Assembly: GCA_900549005.1 (NCBI GenBank)
Contig: URMT01000010.1
Coordinates: 1-33,066, forward strand
Source: an uncultured Eubacteriales bacterium
Lineage (GTDB): Bacteria; Bacillota; Clostridia; Christensenellales; Borkfalkiaceae
DNA length: 33,066 bases
Reading direction: 5' to 3'
Below the pieces are notes generated by a model that worked only from the letters and a program-made list of their open reading frames with translations, made no database searches and had not been told where the DNA came from. Both the position numbers and the translations under genes were made by a program. Positions 7,908 through 15,611 of this stretch are shown piece by piece; the first letter of the stretch is position 1; the number at the start of each line of letters is the position of its first letter.

Positions 7908-8436
7908 CTCGTCCAAAGCGGAATATCCCCCTTTCGCATATAAACTCGTCCAAAGGCTCGTCCCACGCGTCCTCTTCAAATTCGTCTGTGAGCTGAAAGC
8001 GGTAGCCGAGCCCTACCTTCAAAATATTTTTGCCGTGCAGGAACCTGTCGTAATACCCTCCGCCGTAGCCGAGGCGGTATCCCCTTGAATTTACGGCGAG
8101 CAGCGGCACGACGGCAACGTCTATGGCGCCTTCATACGGCGCGCCCGCAGGTTCCTCTATCCCGAACCTGCCGCGCTTTAACTGCCCGTAAGGCACGGGC
8201 ACAATCACATCGCCCTCTGTGCGCGGCAAAAGCACGCGCTTACCCCGTGCGAGCAATTCTTCCGTTATCATACGGGTAGAGGCCTCGCTGCCGAAACTGC
8301 GGTATATAAAGTAGCTTTCGCAGCCGCCGTATGCCGCCATAAAATTTTCGAGTATGTTCCTGTCGGCCTCGTCGCGCACGATATTGCCGAAATATCTGCG
8401 CTTTATTTTGTATTTTTCCCTTAAATCGTCTTTCAT
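7900..8436 (-). CDS. 5-formyltetrahydrofolate cyclo-ligase family protein
   Basis: This family uses ATP to convert 5-formyl-tetrahydrofolate to 5,10-methenyl-tetrahydrofolate, recycling a folate storage or inhibitor form. The signature GYGGGYYDRFL is present, with the N-terminal Lys/Arg-rich helix and the VPLLAVNSRGYRLG stretch. With the ATG at 8436 the protein has 178 residues, the usual size. An upstream TTG at 8493 would add 19 residues, and neither start has a strong ribosome site. The gene lies 63 bp after alr and overlaps the next gene by 8 bp. In E. coli the homologue ygfA follows the 6S RNA gene; here a 6S candidate lies one gene further upstream. Confidence 0.92.
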   Translation of the reverse strand: MKDDLREKYKIKRRYFGNIVRDEADRNILENFMAAYGGCESYFIYRSFGSEASTRMITEELLARGKRVLLPRTEGDVIVPVPYGQLKRGRFGIEEPAGAPYEGAIDVAVVPLLAVNSRGYRLGYGGGYYDRFLHGKNILKVGLGYRFQLTDEFEEDAWDEPLDEFICERGIFRFGRDE

Positions 8437-8499
8437 AACAATATAGTCTGCGGCCAACCGCTGTGTTGCCCGCACCGCGAAAAGCACCCGCAAAAGCGG

Positions 8500-9483
8500 C
8501 TATCCGTTTATATACACCCTCTCTGAACGGCGGGTGACCGAACAGAGGACTTCGTAGCTTATGGTGCCGCAGCGGGCAGCATACTCGTCCGCGTCGGACA
8601 GCACCTCGATAAACTCGCCGTCCTCTTCCGAAACGAACGCATCCATACACAGGTTGCCCTCGCCGAGGGGAACGGTGCGGGCAAAGCCGTCGGCATAGCC
8701 GAGGCGGTAGGCGCTGAGCGAGGCATAATTTTTGGTTGCCACCATATAGCCCGCGCCCCTGCCGCACACATCAGTTTTCTGAATGCGGCGGGCATATACC
8801 TTCAATGCGGGCGAAAGCCCTTCGCGCGAAAAGCCCTGCGGCGCATAGCCGTACATCGATATGCCGCAGCGCACGGCTTCCTTTATAAATTTAACTCCGA
8901 GAAGCGTGCCTCCGCTTGCCGAAATATGGCAAACGGCGCGGGTATATGCCGCTTTTACCAGCCTTTCGGCCTCTTCAAACAGGGCGAGCTGGGCCTCCCT
9001 TTCGCGCGCCTCGGCGGGGCAATAGAGGTGACTGTAAACGCCGTCCACGCGCGCGCCGACCGAGGCGAGCGTACTTAAAACAACGGACAGTTCGCCTATG
9101 TTACAGCCGTACCTGTTCATACCCGTGTTCACTTTTATGTGGCAGGAAAGCCCCGCGCACAGCCGCGCGGAAGCCAAACCGTTGACCGTGACGGAAAGAT
9201 TGTAAAACGCCGCCGCAAGGGCGTCGTCTGCCGAAGTGAGCGGCGTCAGCACCAGCACGGGCTTGGTCACACCCGCAATTCTGAGGGCGGCGCCCTCTTC
9301 TGTAAGCGCCACGCAAAAGCCGTCGACCTGCGGCTGAATATGAAGGCTTACGCGCTCTGCGCCGTGACCGTAGGCATCGGCCTTGACCACGGCATAAAAT
9401 TTTGCGCTGCCCGCGCGCCGCCTGAGAAATTTTATATTCTTAGATATAGCCGAAAGATTTATTACCGATAACGTTTTCTGCAC
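8500..9483 (-). CDS. alr: Alanine racemase
   Basis: Alr is a PLP enzyme that interconverts L- and D-alanine for peptidoglycan. The PLP-lysine motif AVVKADAYGHG places Lys34. Further landmarks are HIKVNTGMNRYG, GVYSHLYCPAE, the C-terminal domain YRLGYADGFAR and the MDAFV segment equivalent to the CMDQ site. At 327 residues it is shorter than the common 360-390, with compact loops and no obvious truncation of either domain. The GTG start at 9483 lacks a good ribosome site. It is the first gene of the leftward unit and has its own promoter at 9573-9601. Confidence 0.95.
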   Translation of the reverse strand: MQKTLSVINLSAISKNIKFLRRRAGSAKFYAVVKADAYGHGAERVSLHIQPQVDGFCVALTEEGAALRIAGVTKPVLVLTPLTSADDALAAAFYNLSVTVNGLASARLCAGLSCHIKVNTGMNRYGCNIGELSVVLSTLASVGARVDGVYSHLYCPAEAREREAQLALFEEAERLVKAAYTRAVCHISASGGTLLGVKFIKEAVRCGISMYGYAPQGFSREGLSPALKVYARRIQKTDVCGRGAGYMVATKNYASLSAYRLGYADGFARTVPLGEGNLCMDAFVSEEDGEFIEVLSDADEYAARCGTISYEVLCSVTRRSERVYING

Positions 9484-9572
9484 CCTGCATTATATGCGCC
9501 GCGGCGCTCTGCCTGTGAAAGGCCGCATAAAACCACGGATGCGAAAGCATACAAAAAACGCAGTATAAAGAT

Positions 9573-9601
9573 ATTTTACCACAAATATAAGCCTTTTGCA
9601 A
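9573..9601 (-). promoter_or_regulatory. Sigma-A promoter for the alr - pheA unit
   Basis: On the minus strand TTGCAA (9596-9601) and TAAAAT (9573-9578) are 17 bp apart. The start would be near 9566, about 80 bp before alr. Confidence 0.65.
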
Positions 9602-9655
9602 TCGTTTGGAGCAAAGCGGCAGATTATAAAGACTTTTAAATATTTATGCGGCGAA

Positions 9656-9890
9656 TATAAAAGGTTCCGCGCAGTAAACTGCGCGGAACCCCGAAAATTA
9701 AAGCCTGTTATCCGCCTGTGCCGTGATATGAAAAAGTATTAACCCAGGTTCTCCCAGGTGGGTGCGGCGAAGCGAAACCTCGGACTTTCCGTAAAAAAAT
9801 ATACAGACCTTGCCTATTTCCGCGAACGGACCGCTCCCGAATAAATATTGTGGATTACGAATTTCCCATACCACGAACACCGCAGACCAC
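9656..9890 (-). ncRNA. ssrS: Candidate 6S RNA (ssrS)
   Basis: This gene-free stretch has its own sigma-A promoter (9897-9925) and ends in an intrinsic terminator, giving an RNA of about 230 nt. Near the 3' part the minus strand reads CACCCACCTGGGAGAACC and then TGGGTTAATAC, resembling the 3' central-bubble region of 6S RNAs. GTGGTATG near the 5' end can pair with CATATCAC near the 3' end as a closing stem. Placement beside aspS and close to alr/5-FCL also fits, since 6S genes lie near aspS in Bacillus and near the 5-FCL gene in E. coli. 6S RNA binds the housekeeping RNA polymerase holoenzyme. The family call is by eye. Confidence 0.6.
9659..9690 (-). terminator. Terminator of the 6S RNA candidate
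   Basis: GGTTCCGCGCAGT pairs perfectly with ACTGCGCGGAACC. On the minus strand the stem is followed by TTTTATATT. Confidence 0.85.
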
Positions 9891-9896
9891 AATGTT

Positions 9897-9925
9897 ATTA
9901 TAGCATCGGACTTAAAGAAAATCAA
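9897..9925 (-). promoter_or_regulatory. Sigma-A promoter of the 6S RNA candidate
   Basis: On the minus strand -35 TTGATT (9920-9925) and a perfect -10 TATAAT (9897-9902) are 17 bp apart. There is no coding sequence between this promoter and the terminator at 9659. Confidence 0.8.
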
Positions 9926-10060
9926 CAGATATTCCGTTGTTTTAACGCACAAAATTATACCTTGCAAGGTATATTTTCCCTCTCGGCGGCATAGACGGGT
10001 GCCAATAGCCTGACCGGGCCTCCGATGGCGCAAAATAAGGGGCGCACAAGGTTATTTTGC

Positions 10061-10089
10061 TTGATTTTTGCGGCGAAAAGCCTTATACT
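10061..10089 (+). promoter_or_regulatory. Sigma-A promoter for aspS
   Basis: TTGATT (10061-10066) and TATACT (10084-10089) are 17 bp apart. The start would be near 10096, leaving a leader of about 75 nt before aspS. Confidence 0.7.
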
Positions 10090-10170
10090 TATTGCCGTAT
10101 AAGAAGAAGCGGAAGTTTTTCCGCATACATAATCTGACGCAAAAATTTTACGGTTTTACGAGGTAACGTT

Positions 10171-11502
10171 ATGGAATATATGACGGGCGAACTTTCAGAC
10201 GGCACCACCCCCTACTCCGCCTTCAAAGAAAACGAAGGCAAGGTGGTAAGCATAAAGGGCGCGATACACAACATAAGGGATATGAGCGACTTTGCGTTCA
10301 TCATACTGCGCACGGCGCGCGAACTCATTCAGTGCGTTTATTCGCCTGAATTTTCTGACTACCGCCTTAAAGAAAACGTAGTCGAACAGGCCTCTGCAAA
10401 GATAACGGGCAAAGTTGTAAAAAGTCAGACCCGCGACGGCAGCGAAAGGTTTGAAATCCAGATTCACGACATAGAGATACTCTCTGTACCCGCGGCGATT
10501 CCGCCCGTCGTAATCAACAAAAAGCAGGTAAACTGCGATTTGAACATAGACCTTGACTTCCGCCCCGTAACCCTGCGCAACCCCAAGGAACGCGCGGTGT
10601 TCAAAATTCAGGAGGGCATTCAGCGCGGCTTCCGCGAGCACCTTTCAAACTGCGGCTTCACCGAAATACACACCCCCAAAATCAACTTTGCGGGCGCCGA
10701 GGGCGGCACCAACGTGTTCAAGCTGGATTACTTCGGCAAGACGGTTTTCCTTGCACAGAGCCCCCAGCTTTACAAGCAGGCGCTTGTGCCCGTATACGAG
10801 AGGGTTTTTGAAATAGGCCCCGTTTTCCGCGCCGAGCACCACGATACGAGCAGGCACCTCAACGAATACATCTCGATGGACTTCGAAATGGGCTTTATTG
10901 ACAGCTTTACCGACATTATGGAGATGGAAACGGGCGTTCTGAAATACATTATGGAGCTTTTGAAGCGCGAATACGCGCCCGAGGTAGAGCTTTTAAAGGT
11001 TGACATACCCGAAATTGACAAGATTCCCTGCATACGCTTCAAAGACGCCAAGGAGCTTTGCGTTAAAAAACTTAAAAACATAACCGATATGAAGGACTTC
11101 GAGCCCGAGGAAGAGGCCTTCCTCGGCAAGTGGGCAAAACAGCAGTACGGCAGCGACTTCCTGTTCGTCACCCACTACCTCTCCAAAAAGCGCCCCTTTT
11201 ATACGATGGACGACCCCGAGGACCCCGAAGTTACGCTTTCGTTCGACCTTTTATTCCGCGGCATAGAGATAACGAGCGGCGGACAGAGGATACACGATTA
11301 CAATATGCAGGTAGAGAAAATGAAGAGGCTTGGGATGAACCCCGACGAATTTGAAACCTACCTTATGCTGCACAAGTACGGCGCACCCCCTCACGGCGGA
11401 CTCGGGCTGGGACTTGAAAGGCTTACGATGCACCTTTTGGGGTTCAAGAACGTGCGCTACGCCGCAATGTTCCCCCGCGACATCAACCGCGTTACGCCGT
11501 AA
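10171..11502 (+). CDS. aspS: Aspartate-tRNA ligase, archaeal-type (AspS2)
   Basis: This class II synthetase charges tRNA-Asp, and often tRNA-Asn, with aspartate. An N-terminal OB-fold anticodon-binding domain covers roughly residues 20-110. It is followed by the catalytic core with TEIHTPKI, FLAQSPQLYKQ, motif 2 FRAEHHDTSRHLNE and motif 3 GLGLGLERL. The 443-residue length and lack of the bacterial GAD insertion (bacterial AspRS is near 590) place it in the archaeal-type group. Many of those enzymes are non-discriminating and work with GatCAB. GAGG lies 7 bp before the ATG. It is the only rightward gene in its region, with its own promoter and a strong terminator. AsnRS is the main alternative, but the motif 2 context fits AspRS better. 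Confidence 0.88.
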   Translation: MEYMTGELSDGTTPYSAFKENEGKVVSIKGAIHNIRDMSDFAFIILRTARELIQCVYSPEFSDYRLKENVVEQASAKITGKVVKSQTRDGSERFEIQIHDIEILSVPAAIPPVVINKKQVNCDLNIDLDFRPVTLRNPKERAVFKIQEGIQRGFREHLSNCGFTEIHTPKINFAGAEGGTNVFKLDYFGKTVFLAQSPQLYKQALVPVYERVFEIGPVFRAEHHDTSRHLNEYISMDFEMGFIDSFTDIMEMETGVLKYIMELLKREYAPEVELLKVDIPEIDKIPCIRFKDAKELCVKKLKNITDMKDFEPEEEAFLGKWAKQQYGSDFLFVTHYLSKKRPFYTMDDPEDPEVTLSFDLLFRGIEITSGGQRIHDYNMQVEKMKRLGMNPDEFETYLMLHKYGAPPHGGLGLGLERLTMHLLGFKNVRYAAMFPRDINRVTP

Positions 11503-11536
11503 CTTTCGACTTTCACATTTATTTTCAAAGAGAATT

Positions 11537-11567
11537 GCGCCGCCCCGTTTCGGGGCGGCGCTTTTTT
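11537..11567 (+). terminator. Rho-independent terminator after aspS
   Basis: GCGCCGCCCCG and CGGGGCGGCGC form an 11-bp stem with a TTT loop, followed by six T residues. It begins 34 bp after the aspS stop. Confidence 0.93.
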
Positions 11568-11610
11568 GACCGTAGCCGAACTCACAGCCGCACAGACTGC
11601 CGCAGGCAAC

Positions 11611-11671
11611 TTTGAATAGCGGCCACGTTTTTAATGACATACATTATTTGAATAGCGGCCACGTTTTTAAT
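11611..11671. repeat. Pair of identical 25-bp direct repeats, 36-bp period
   Basis: TTTGAATAGCGGCCACG followed by TTTTTAAT occurs at 11611-11635 and 11647-11671, separated by 11 bp. It lies in the convergent gap between aspS and the pectate lyase gene. I see no reading frame or known element around it. Confidence 0.85.
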
Positions 11672-11688
11672 AACTGTCAAAGTATGCA

Positions 11689-11724
11689 AATTCCCCGAAG
11701 CAAGGCCACTTGCTTCGGGGAATT
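11689..11724. other. Perfect 16-bp inverted repeat (hairpin)
   Basis: The two arms, 11689-11704 and 11709-11724 (CTTGCTTCGGGGAATT), pair over 16 bp around a GCCA loop. There is no T-run on either side. AAAGGAG follows at 11731-11737 but has no start codon at a usable distance. Confidence 0.75.
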
Positions 11725-11750
11725 CGTTAAAAAGGAGAACAACTTATATA

Positions 11751-11794
11751 TCTTTCCGCTTCCCTTGCGCGGGAAGCGGAAAGAATATTTTTTT
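11751..11794 (+). terminator. Strong hairpin with T-run between convergent genes
   Basis: TCTTTCCGCTTCCC and GGGAAGCGGAAAGA form a 14-bp perfect stem with a TTGCGC loop. Seven T residues (11788-11794) follow on the plus strand. It is oriented to stop rightward transcripts; on the minus strand it directly follows the pectate lyase stop but lacks a T-tract. Confidence 0.75.
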
Positions 11795-14700
11795 ACTGTG
11801 CGGATTCGCCGCCTTCGGGCGTTTCTTCCGCTGCGGGATATTCAAACAGGCCGTCGAACCTCAGACCGATGTAAGGATAAGGCGCTTCTTCTTCACCTTC
11901 GGCAGCAAGATACTCCCATACGCCGTCCATATCATAGCTTACATAACTCGTCCAGAAACTTTCACCTGCCAATAATTCTTTGCCAACCACTGTTACAAAA
12001 TCCTCGTAACCGTGCTCAGGCAGACAGGAAACACATTCCGCAATATCAACGTCGGCCGTTTCGATATATCCGCCGATTATGCCGGACGCATTCTTTTCCG
12101 GCTGAGTTGTGAGCAACGTCTTCTTATAGGTAATCGAACCGAAGAATACGCAGTCGTGAATAGTCAGCGCAGGGGCGCCGCTATCTTTACTGTGGTAACC
12201 GAGAATGCCGCCCAGACGATTGGAACCGGCTATATCGGCATTGACATAGCAACGCTCTATAACCAACCTGTCGTCAGTACTGCGGGCCTCCAATCTGCCG
12301 ACTATGCCGCCGATATTTTCGGAATCTTCCAATTCACCGAGCACAGTATCGATATAGCAGTCAGTTATTGTTATAATGCCTGCCCGATTGCCGTCGGCAT
12401 TTGACTGAATGAGTCCGACTATACCCGCAAGGTCCTTATCGGAGGACAGTATTTTATGTTCTGCGTCATTTATAACGGCAACCTGGCTTACCGTAAGATT
12501 TGCACTGTAATTATAGCTGCTGTCGTTAGTGTGCTGGCCTATGAGAGCCGCAGTTCGACCGTTGCCGTTGACGCTTATATTGTTTATAAGCACATTATGC
12601 ACATAGCCGCCGTTGCTTTCCGCAATTATCGCCACTCTGTTGCCGTCGCCTGTAATGCTTATATCCTTGAACTGCACATTCATTATGGTGCCGTCTTTAA
12701 GATACGTAAACAGGCCTACCCTGTTGCCACTGCCGTTTATGGTAACGTTGCTGATGGTGTGGCCGTTGCCGTTGAGAAGTCCGTACAGATTTTCAACGGG
12801 TGTATATCCTGCCGAGAAGTCAAGGTCTGCGGTAAGCAGATAGATAGTCGAAGAATTGTTGTTTGCAAGTTTTGCGTTGTATTCTTCAACGGTGCCTATT
12901 TCCTCAACATTTACCTGCTGGCTGTAAACCTGCGACGTAACAGTTCCTTCGCCGTTGGTGAACCAGTAGTATACGGTGTAAGCAGCCTTGTTTTCATTTT
13001 CAAACTGGGCAGCTATCGTATTATCGGTAAAGTCAATAGATGAAACTTTGTCGCCTATTGCCGCAATCTTTTCCGCATCGGAAGCAAGGGCGTTGAGCGA
13101 AGCAATTTCTTCGGCGTCGGACGTTGAGTACGAATTTATAGTACCCTTTACGTTGGTGACGCCGCCGCTGAGCATATAACCCTCTACATTTACAGCAAAC
13201 GAAGGTGTTCCAACGAAATCAACTATCGCATCGTTGCTTGCAACGTAGATATAGTAAGTGAAGCTCTCGGAATCGCCCTGATACGTTACCGTATGGGTTA
13301 TTCTGTATACGCCCGCAACGGAAGCCGAGAAGTTGCCCACTTTTACGTATGGCGAGCTTGCGCTGGTAGCGTATTCGTATGTGGAATCTACGGTGTATGC
13401 GCCATCTGCAAGCAGTTTACCGTTGTCATCGTCGCCGTTTTCAACAATGAGCTCAGGCTCTGCAAACACCTCGTACTGGTCGATGAGGAATCTGCGGTCC
13501 GTTTCTACGTTTACGCCCTTCAACCCTTCTACATATATGTCGCCAAGCGAATAGGTTGCCGCCTTTATGTTGAGGTCAAAGCGCTTCACCGCAACCGAAT
13601 CGCGATAATTGATGTATGCGGTGAGAGTAACCTTAGTATCCTGCGAAGGACGGTTCACCACTATGTTCACGTCCTGAGAATTTGAATTGGACGAATTGTA
13701 GTGCTTATTGATTTTAAGTATGTCTTCATTTGAAGAACTCCACGAAATATTCGTTCCAAGCATAGAAGTGGTAAGCGTGAAGTCCTGATATACAGCCGCG
13801 GTATCCGTGTAGAGATAGAGCATATTGTATACTGCTGCGAGCAGAGCATCTGTTTGGGACTTGGCTTCCGAAAGGTCCATATCAAGGTAGTGCTCATACT
13901 CTTCCCAGCTTTCGAGGTTAAGTGTTGCACCGGCGCCCGAAACCGCCTCGACGTCTGCCACAGCAAGAATATTTTTCATATTTATTGAGCCGTCGTCGTT
14001 GCGGTAAGTTTCGTGAATATCGCCGTTTTCCAGGCCCGATATGTTGCGCAGATATTCGGTAACGCCGTTTTCGGTTGAAGATGTCACGGGCAGCGCGCTG
14101 AATACCTTCGATGAATCGACGGCGGTCTGCATAGCTTCGCCGTTCTTTCCGCTTATAGCGGAGTAAGCGTCGGTATATTCCTTTATCTGCCTGTATTCCG
14201 TGCCGTTATAGAATATGCTGTTGTAAACAGAACCGCGGTATGCGTCGTTTCCGGGCGCACCGTAGCTGTCTGCAACGGAGAGCACGTTCTTCAAGTTATT
14301 GTAACTTTCTTCGCTGCGGGCAAGGTTGATATTGTCGCATATATCGTCGCCGGCCTTGCCGCCGCCGATTATCTGACCGTATTCAGGTCCTTCAACCCCG
14401 TCGACGACAGTAGCATCGACCTGTGCGCTGTTATTGTAAGACGTAATTTTATCTACGCTTATAACGCCGGGGTTGGAGTTATCGGTTACGCCGTGCATTC
14501 TGTTGTTGAATGCCATACAGTTATACATTACAACGTTACCGCGCATAACCGAACCGCCCAGCTTGAAGCCGTTGCCGTCGCCGTTCTGGGTGGTGTATAT
14601 ATTCCCGGACTCGGCAATTTCAAGGTCGGTATTGACTTTTGCGTTGAATTCGTCAATGGTTTCGCCGATATAGCCGTTTTCGAACGCTACGCAGTTATAC

Positions 14701-15593
14701 ATTATAACCGCGCCTATATCGCCCGTATCAGTCTTGGCGTACAGGTCCCAGCCGTCGTCGGAGTTGCGGTATGCTATGCAACCGTCGAATACGTTGCCGT
14801 AGCCAACTGTAAGTTTTGCCGCAAAACCATCGGCATTTTCGCCCTTTGTTTCGTTATCGTAGTTATTATACGACGTACAGTTTTTGATATAGTTATAGCT
14901 GGGCCACATTGATATATCGCTGGCGCCGCTGTCGTCCCTGCCTATCTGCAAGCCCGTGTCGCGGTTATGATGGAATTCACAGTATTCAACAACATTGTAG
15001 TTACCGCCGATATAAAGTCCGTTATCGCCTGCGCCCATAATCTCTAAACCGTACCAGTACCAATAATCGCCATAAAGCTCTATGCCGCGGTTTATACTGT
15101 CAAACTCCTGCTTACTGAAATCGAGGACTACGTCTGCGCCGTCTTCCGCCTTTACGGTTATATAGCCGTTATAAGCGCCGTTGTTCCTGAGCACTATTTT
15201 TGAAGAAAGTCTGTAAGTGCCTTCCTTTAATATTATAGTGTCACCCGCGGCCGCACTCTGCAACGCAGATACAAGTTTTTCTGAATCTCCGCCGTCTATG
15301 GTTGTGGTTTTACCCGTCACCATCTGAGTATTGCCAAGAGAAATTCCGCTCGTATCTATCGTATAACCTGCATCTGCGGGAAATTCCGGCGTTTCAGGGT
15401 CGGAAGGCTTGTCAGGGTCAGAAGGGTCGTCAGGGTCGGAAGGGCCTTCGGGGCCCGTCATTTCGCCGAACGGATTGCCCTTGCCGAACCAGTCTGTGGG
15501 AAGAGTGACCGCCATAAAGGCAGTTAAAAGAACTATTATAACAACTAAAATGCCCGTTACAATCTTGTAACCCAAGGGACTTTTATTCTTCAT
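11793..15593 (-). CDS. Large surface pectate lyase (PL9-type beta-helix) with Ig-like and GLUG-type regions
   Basis: This 1266-residue extracellular protein is probably an endo- or exo-pectate lyase. An N-terminal membrane segment (about 10-31) is followed by a Ser/Asp/Pro linker. A right-handed beta-helix follows with the PL9 signature ADGFAAK (254-260) and NSDDGWD (277-283), holding the calcium-binding aspartates. GNGFKLGG (near 340-347) carries the likely catalytic lysine. Around 590-690 is an Ig-like domain with ISWSSSNEDI. From about 935 to the end lies a second beta-helical region with GLUG-like repeats such as LYGLLNGNGHTISNV and NIGGIVGRL. I chose the ATG at 15593 because GGGGG lies 8 bp upstream; the GTG at 15602 abuts that site. 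It follows the lipoprotein gene by 18 bp. No LPXTG motif is seen, so the N-terminal anchor may hold it on the membrane. Confidence 0.88.
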   Translation of the reverse strand: MKNKSPLGYKIVTGILVVIIVLLTAFMAVTLPTDWFGKGNPFGEMTGPEGPSDPDDPSDPDKPSDPETPEFPADAGYTIDTSGISLGNTQMVTGKTTTIDGGDSEKLVSALQSAAAGDTIILKEGTYRLSSKIVLRNNGAYNGYITVKAEDGADVVLDFSKQEFDSINRGIELYGDYWYWYGLEIMGAGDNGLYIGGNYNVVEYCEFHHNRDTGLQIGRDDSGASDISMWPSYNYIKNCTSYNNYDNETKGENADGFAAKLTVGYGNVFDGCIAYRNSDDGWDLYAKTDTGDIGAVIMYNCVAFENGYIGETIDEFNAKVNTDLEIAESGNIYTTQNGDGNGFKLGGSVMRGNVVMYNCMAFNNRMHGVTDNSNPGVISVDKITSYNNSAQVDATVVDGVEGPEYGQIIGGGKAGDDICDNINLARSEESYNNLKNVLSVADSYGAPGNDAYRGSVYNSIFYNGTEYRQIKEYTDAYSAISGKNGEAMQTAVDSSKVFSALPVTSSTENGVTEYLRNISGLENGDIHETYRNDDGSINMKNILAVADVEAVSGAGATLNLESWEEYEHYLDMDLSEAKSQTDALLAAVYNMLYLYTDTAAVYQDFTLTTSMLGTNISWSSSNEDILKINKHYNSSNSNSQDVNIVVNRPSQDTKVTLTAYINYRDSVAVKRFDLNIKAATYSLGDIYVEGLKGVNVETDRRFLIDQYEVFAEPELIVENGDDDNGKLLADGAYTVDSTYEYATSASSPYVKVGNFSASVAGVYRITHTVTYQGDSESFTYYIYVASNDAIVDFVGTPSFAVNVEGYMLSGGVTNVKGTINSYSTSDAEEIASLNALASDAEKIAAIGDKVSSIDFTDNTIAAQFENENKAAYTVYYWFTNGEGTVTSQVYSQQVNVEEIGTVEEYNAKLANNNSSTIYLLTADLDFSAGYTPVENLYGLLNGNGHTISNVTINGSGNRVGLFTYLKDGTIMNVQFKDISITGDGNRVAIIAESNGGYVHNVLINNISVNGNGRTAALIGQHTNDSSYNYSANLTVSQVAVINDAEHKILSSDKDLAGIVGLIQSNADGNRAGIITITDCYIDTVLGELEDSENIGGIVGRLEARSTDDRLVIERCYVNADIAGSNRLGGILGYHSKDSGAPALTIHDCVFFGSITYKKTLLTTQPEKNASGIIGGYIETADVDIAECVSCLPEHGYEDFVTVVGKELLAGESFWTSYVSYDMDGVWEYLAAEGEEEAPYPYIGLRFDGLFEYPAAEETPEGGESAQ

Positions 15594-15611
15594 TTCTTTC
15601 ACCCCCTTCCC

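Noticed and set aside
7548..7943. 131-codon Arg-rich rightward frame
   Set aside because: It is antisense to the low-complexity tail of the membrane protein; the composition is a by-product of the Ala/Glu-rich strand.
7908..7979. Longer start for the unknown membrane protein
   Set aside because: It would overlap the 5-FCL coding end by 80 bp. The ATG at 7907 with an 8-bp overlap is the economical choice.
9698..10033. 111-codon open frame on the minus strand
   Set aside because: It runs through the promoter and body of the 6S RNA candidate. It has no ribosome site, and its start lies upstream of the transcription start.
11611..11671. Possible short CRISPR array
   Set aside because: There are only two copies with an 11-bp spacing, no typical spacer length and no cas genes.
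11612..12112. 166-codon rightward frame containing a repeated NSGHVFN peptide
   Set aside because: The peptide repeat is simply the 25-bp DNA repeat translated. The rest is antisense to the pectate lyase gene.
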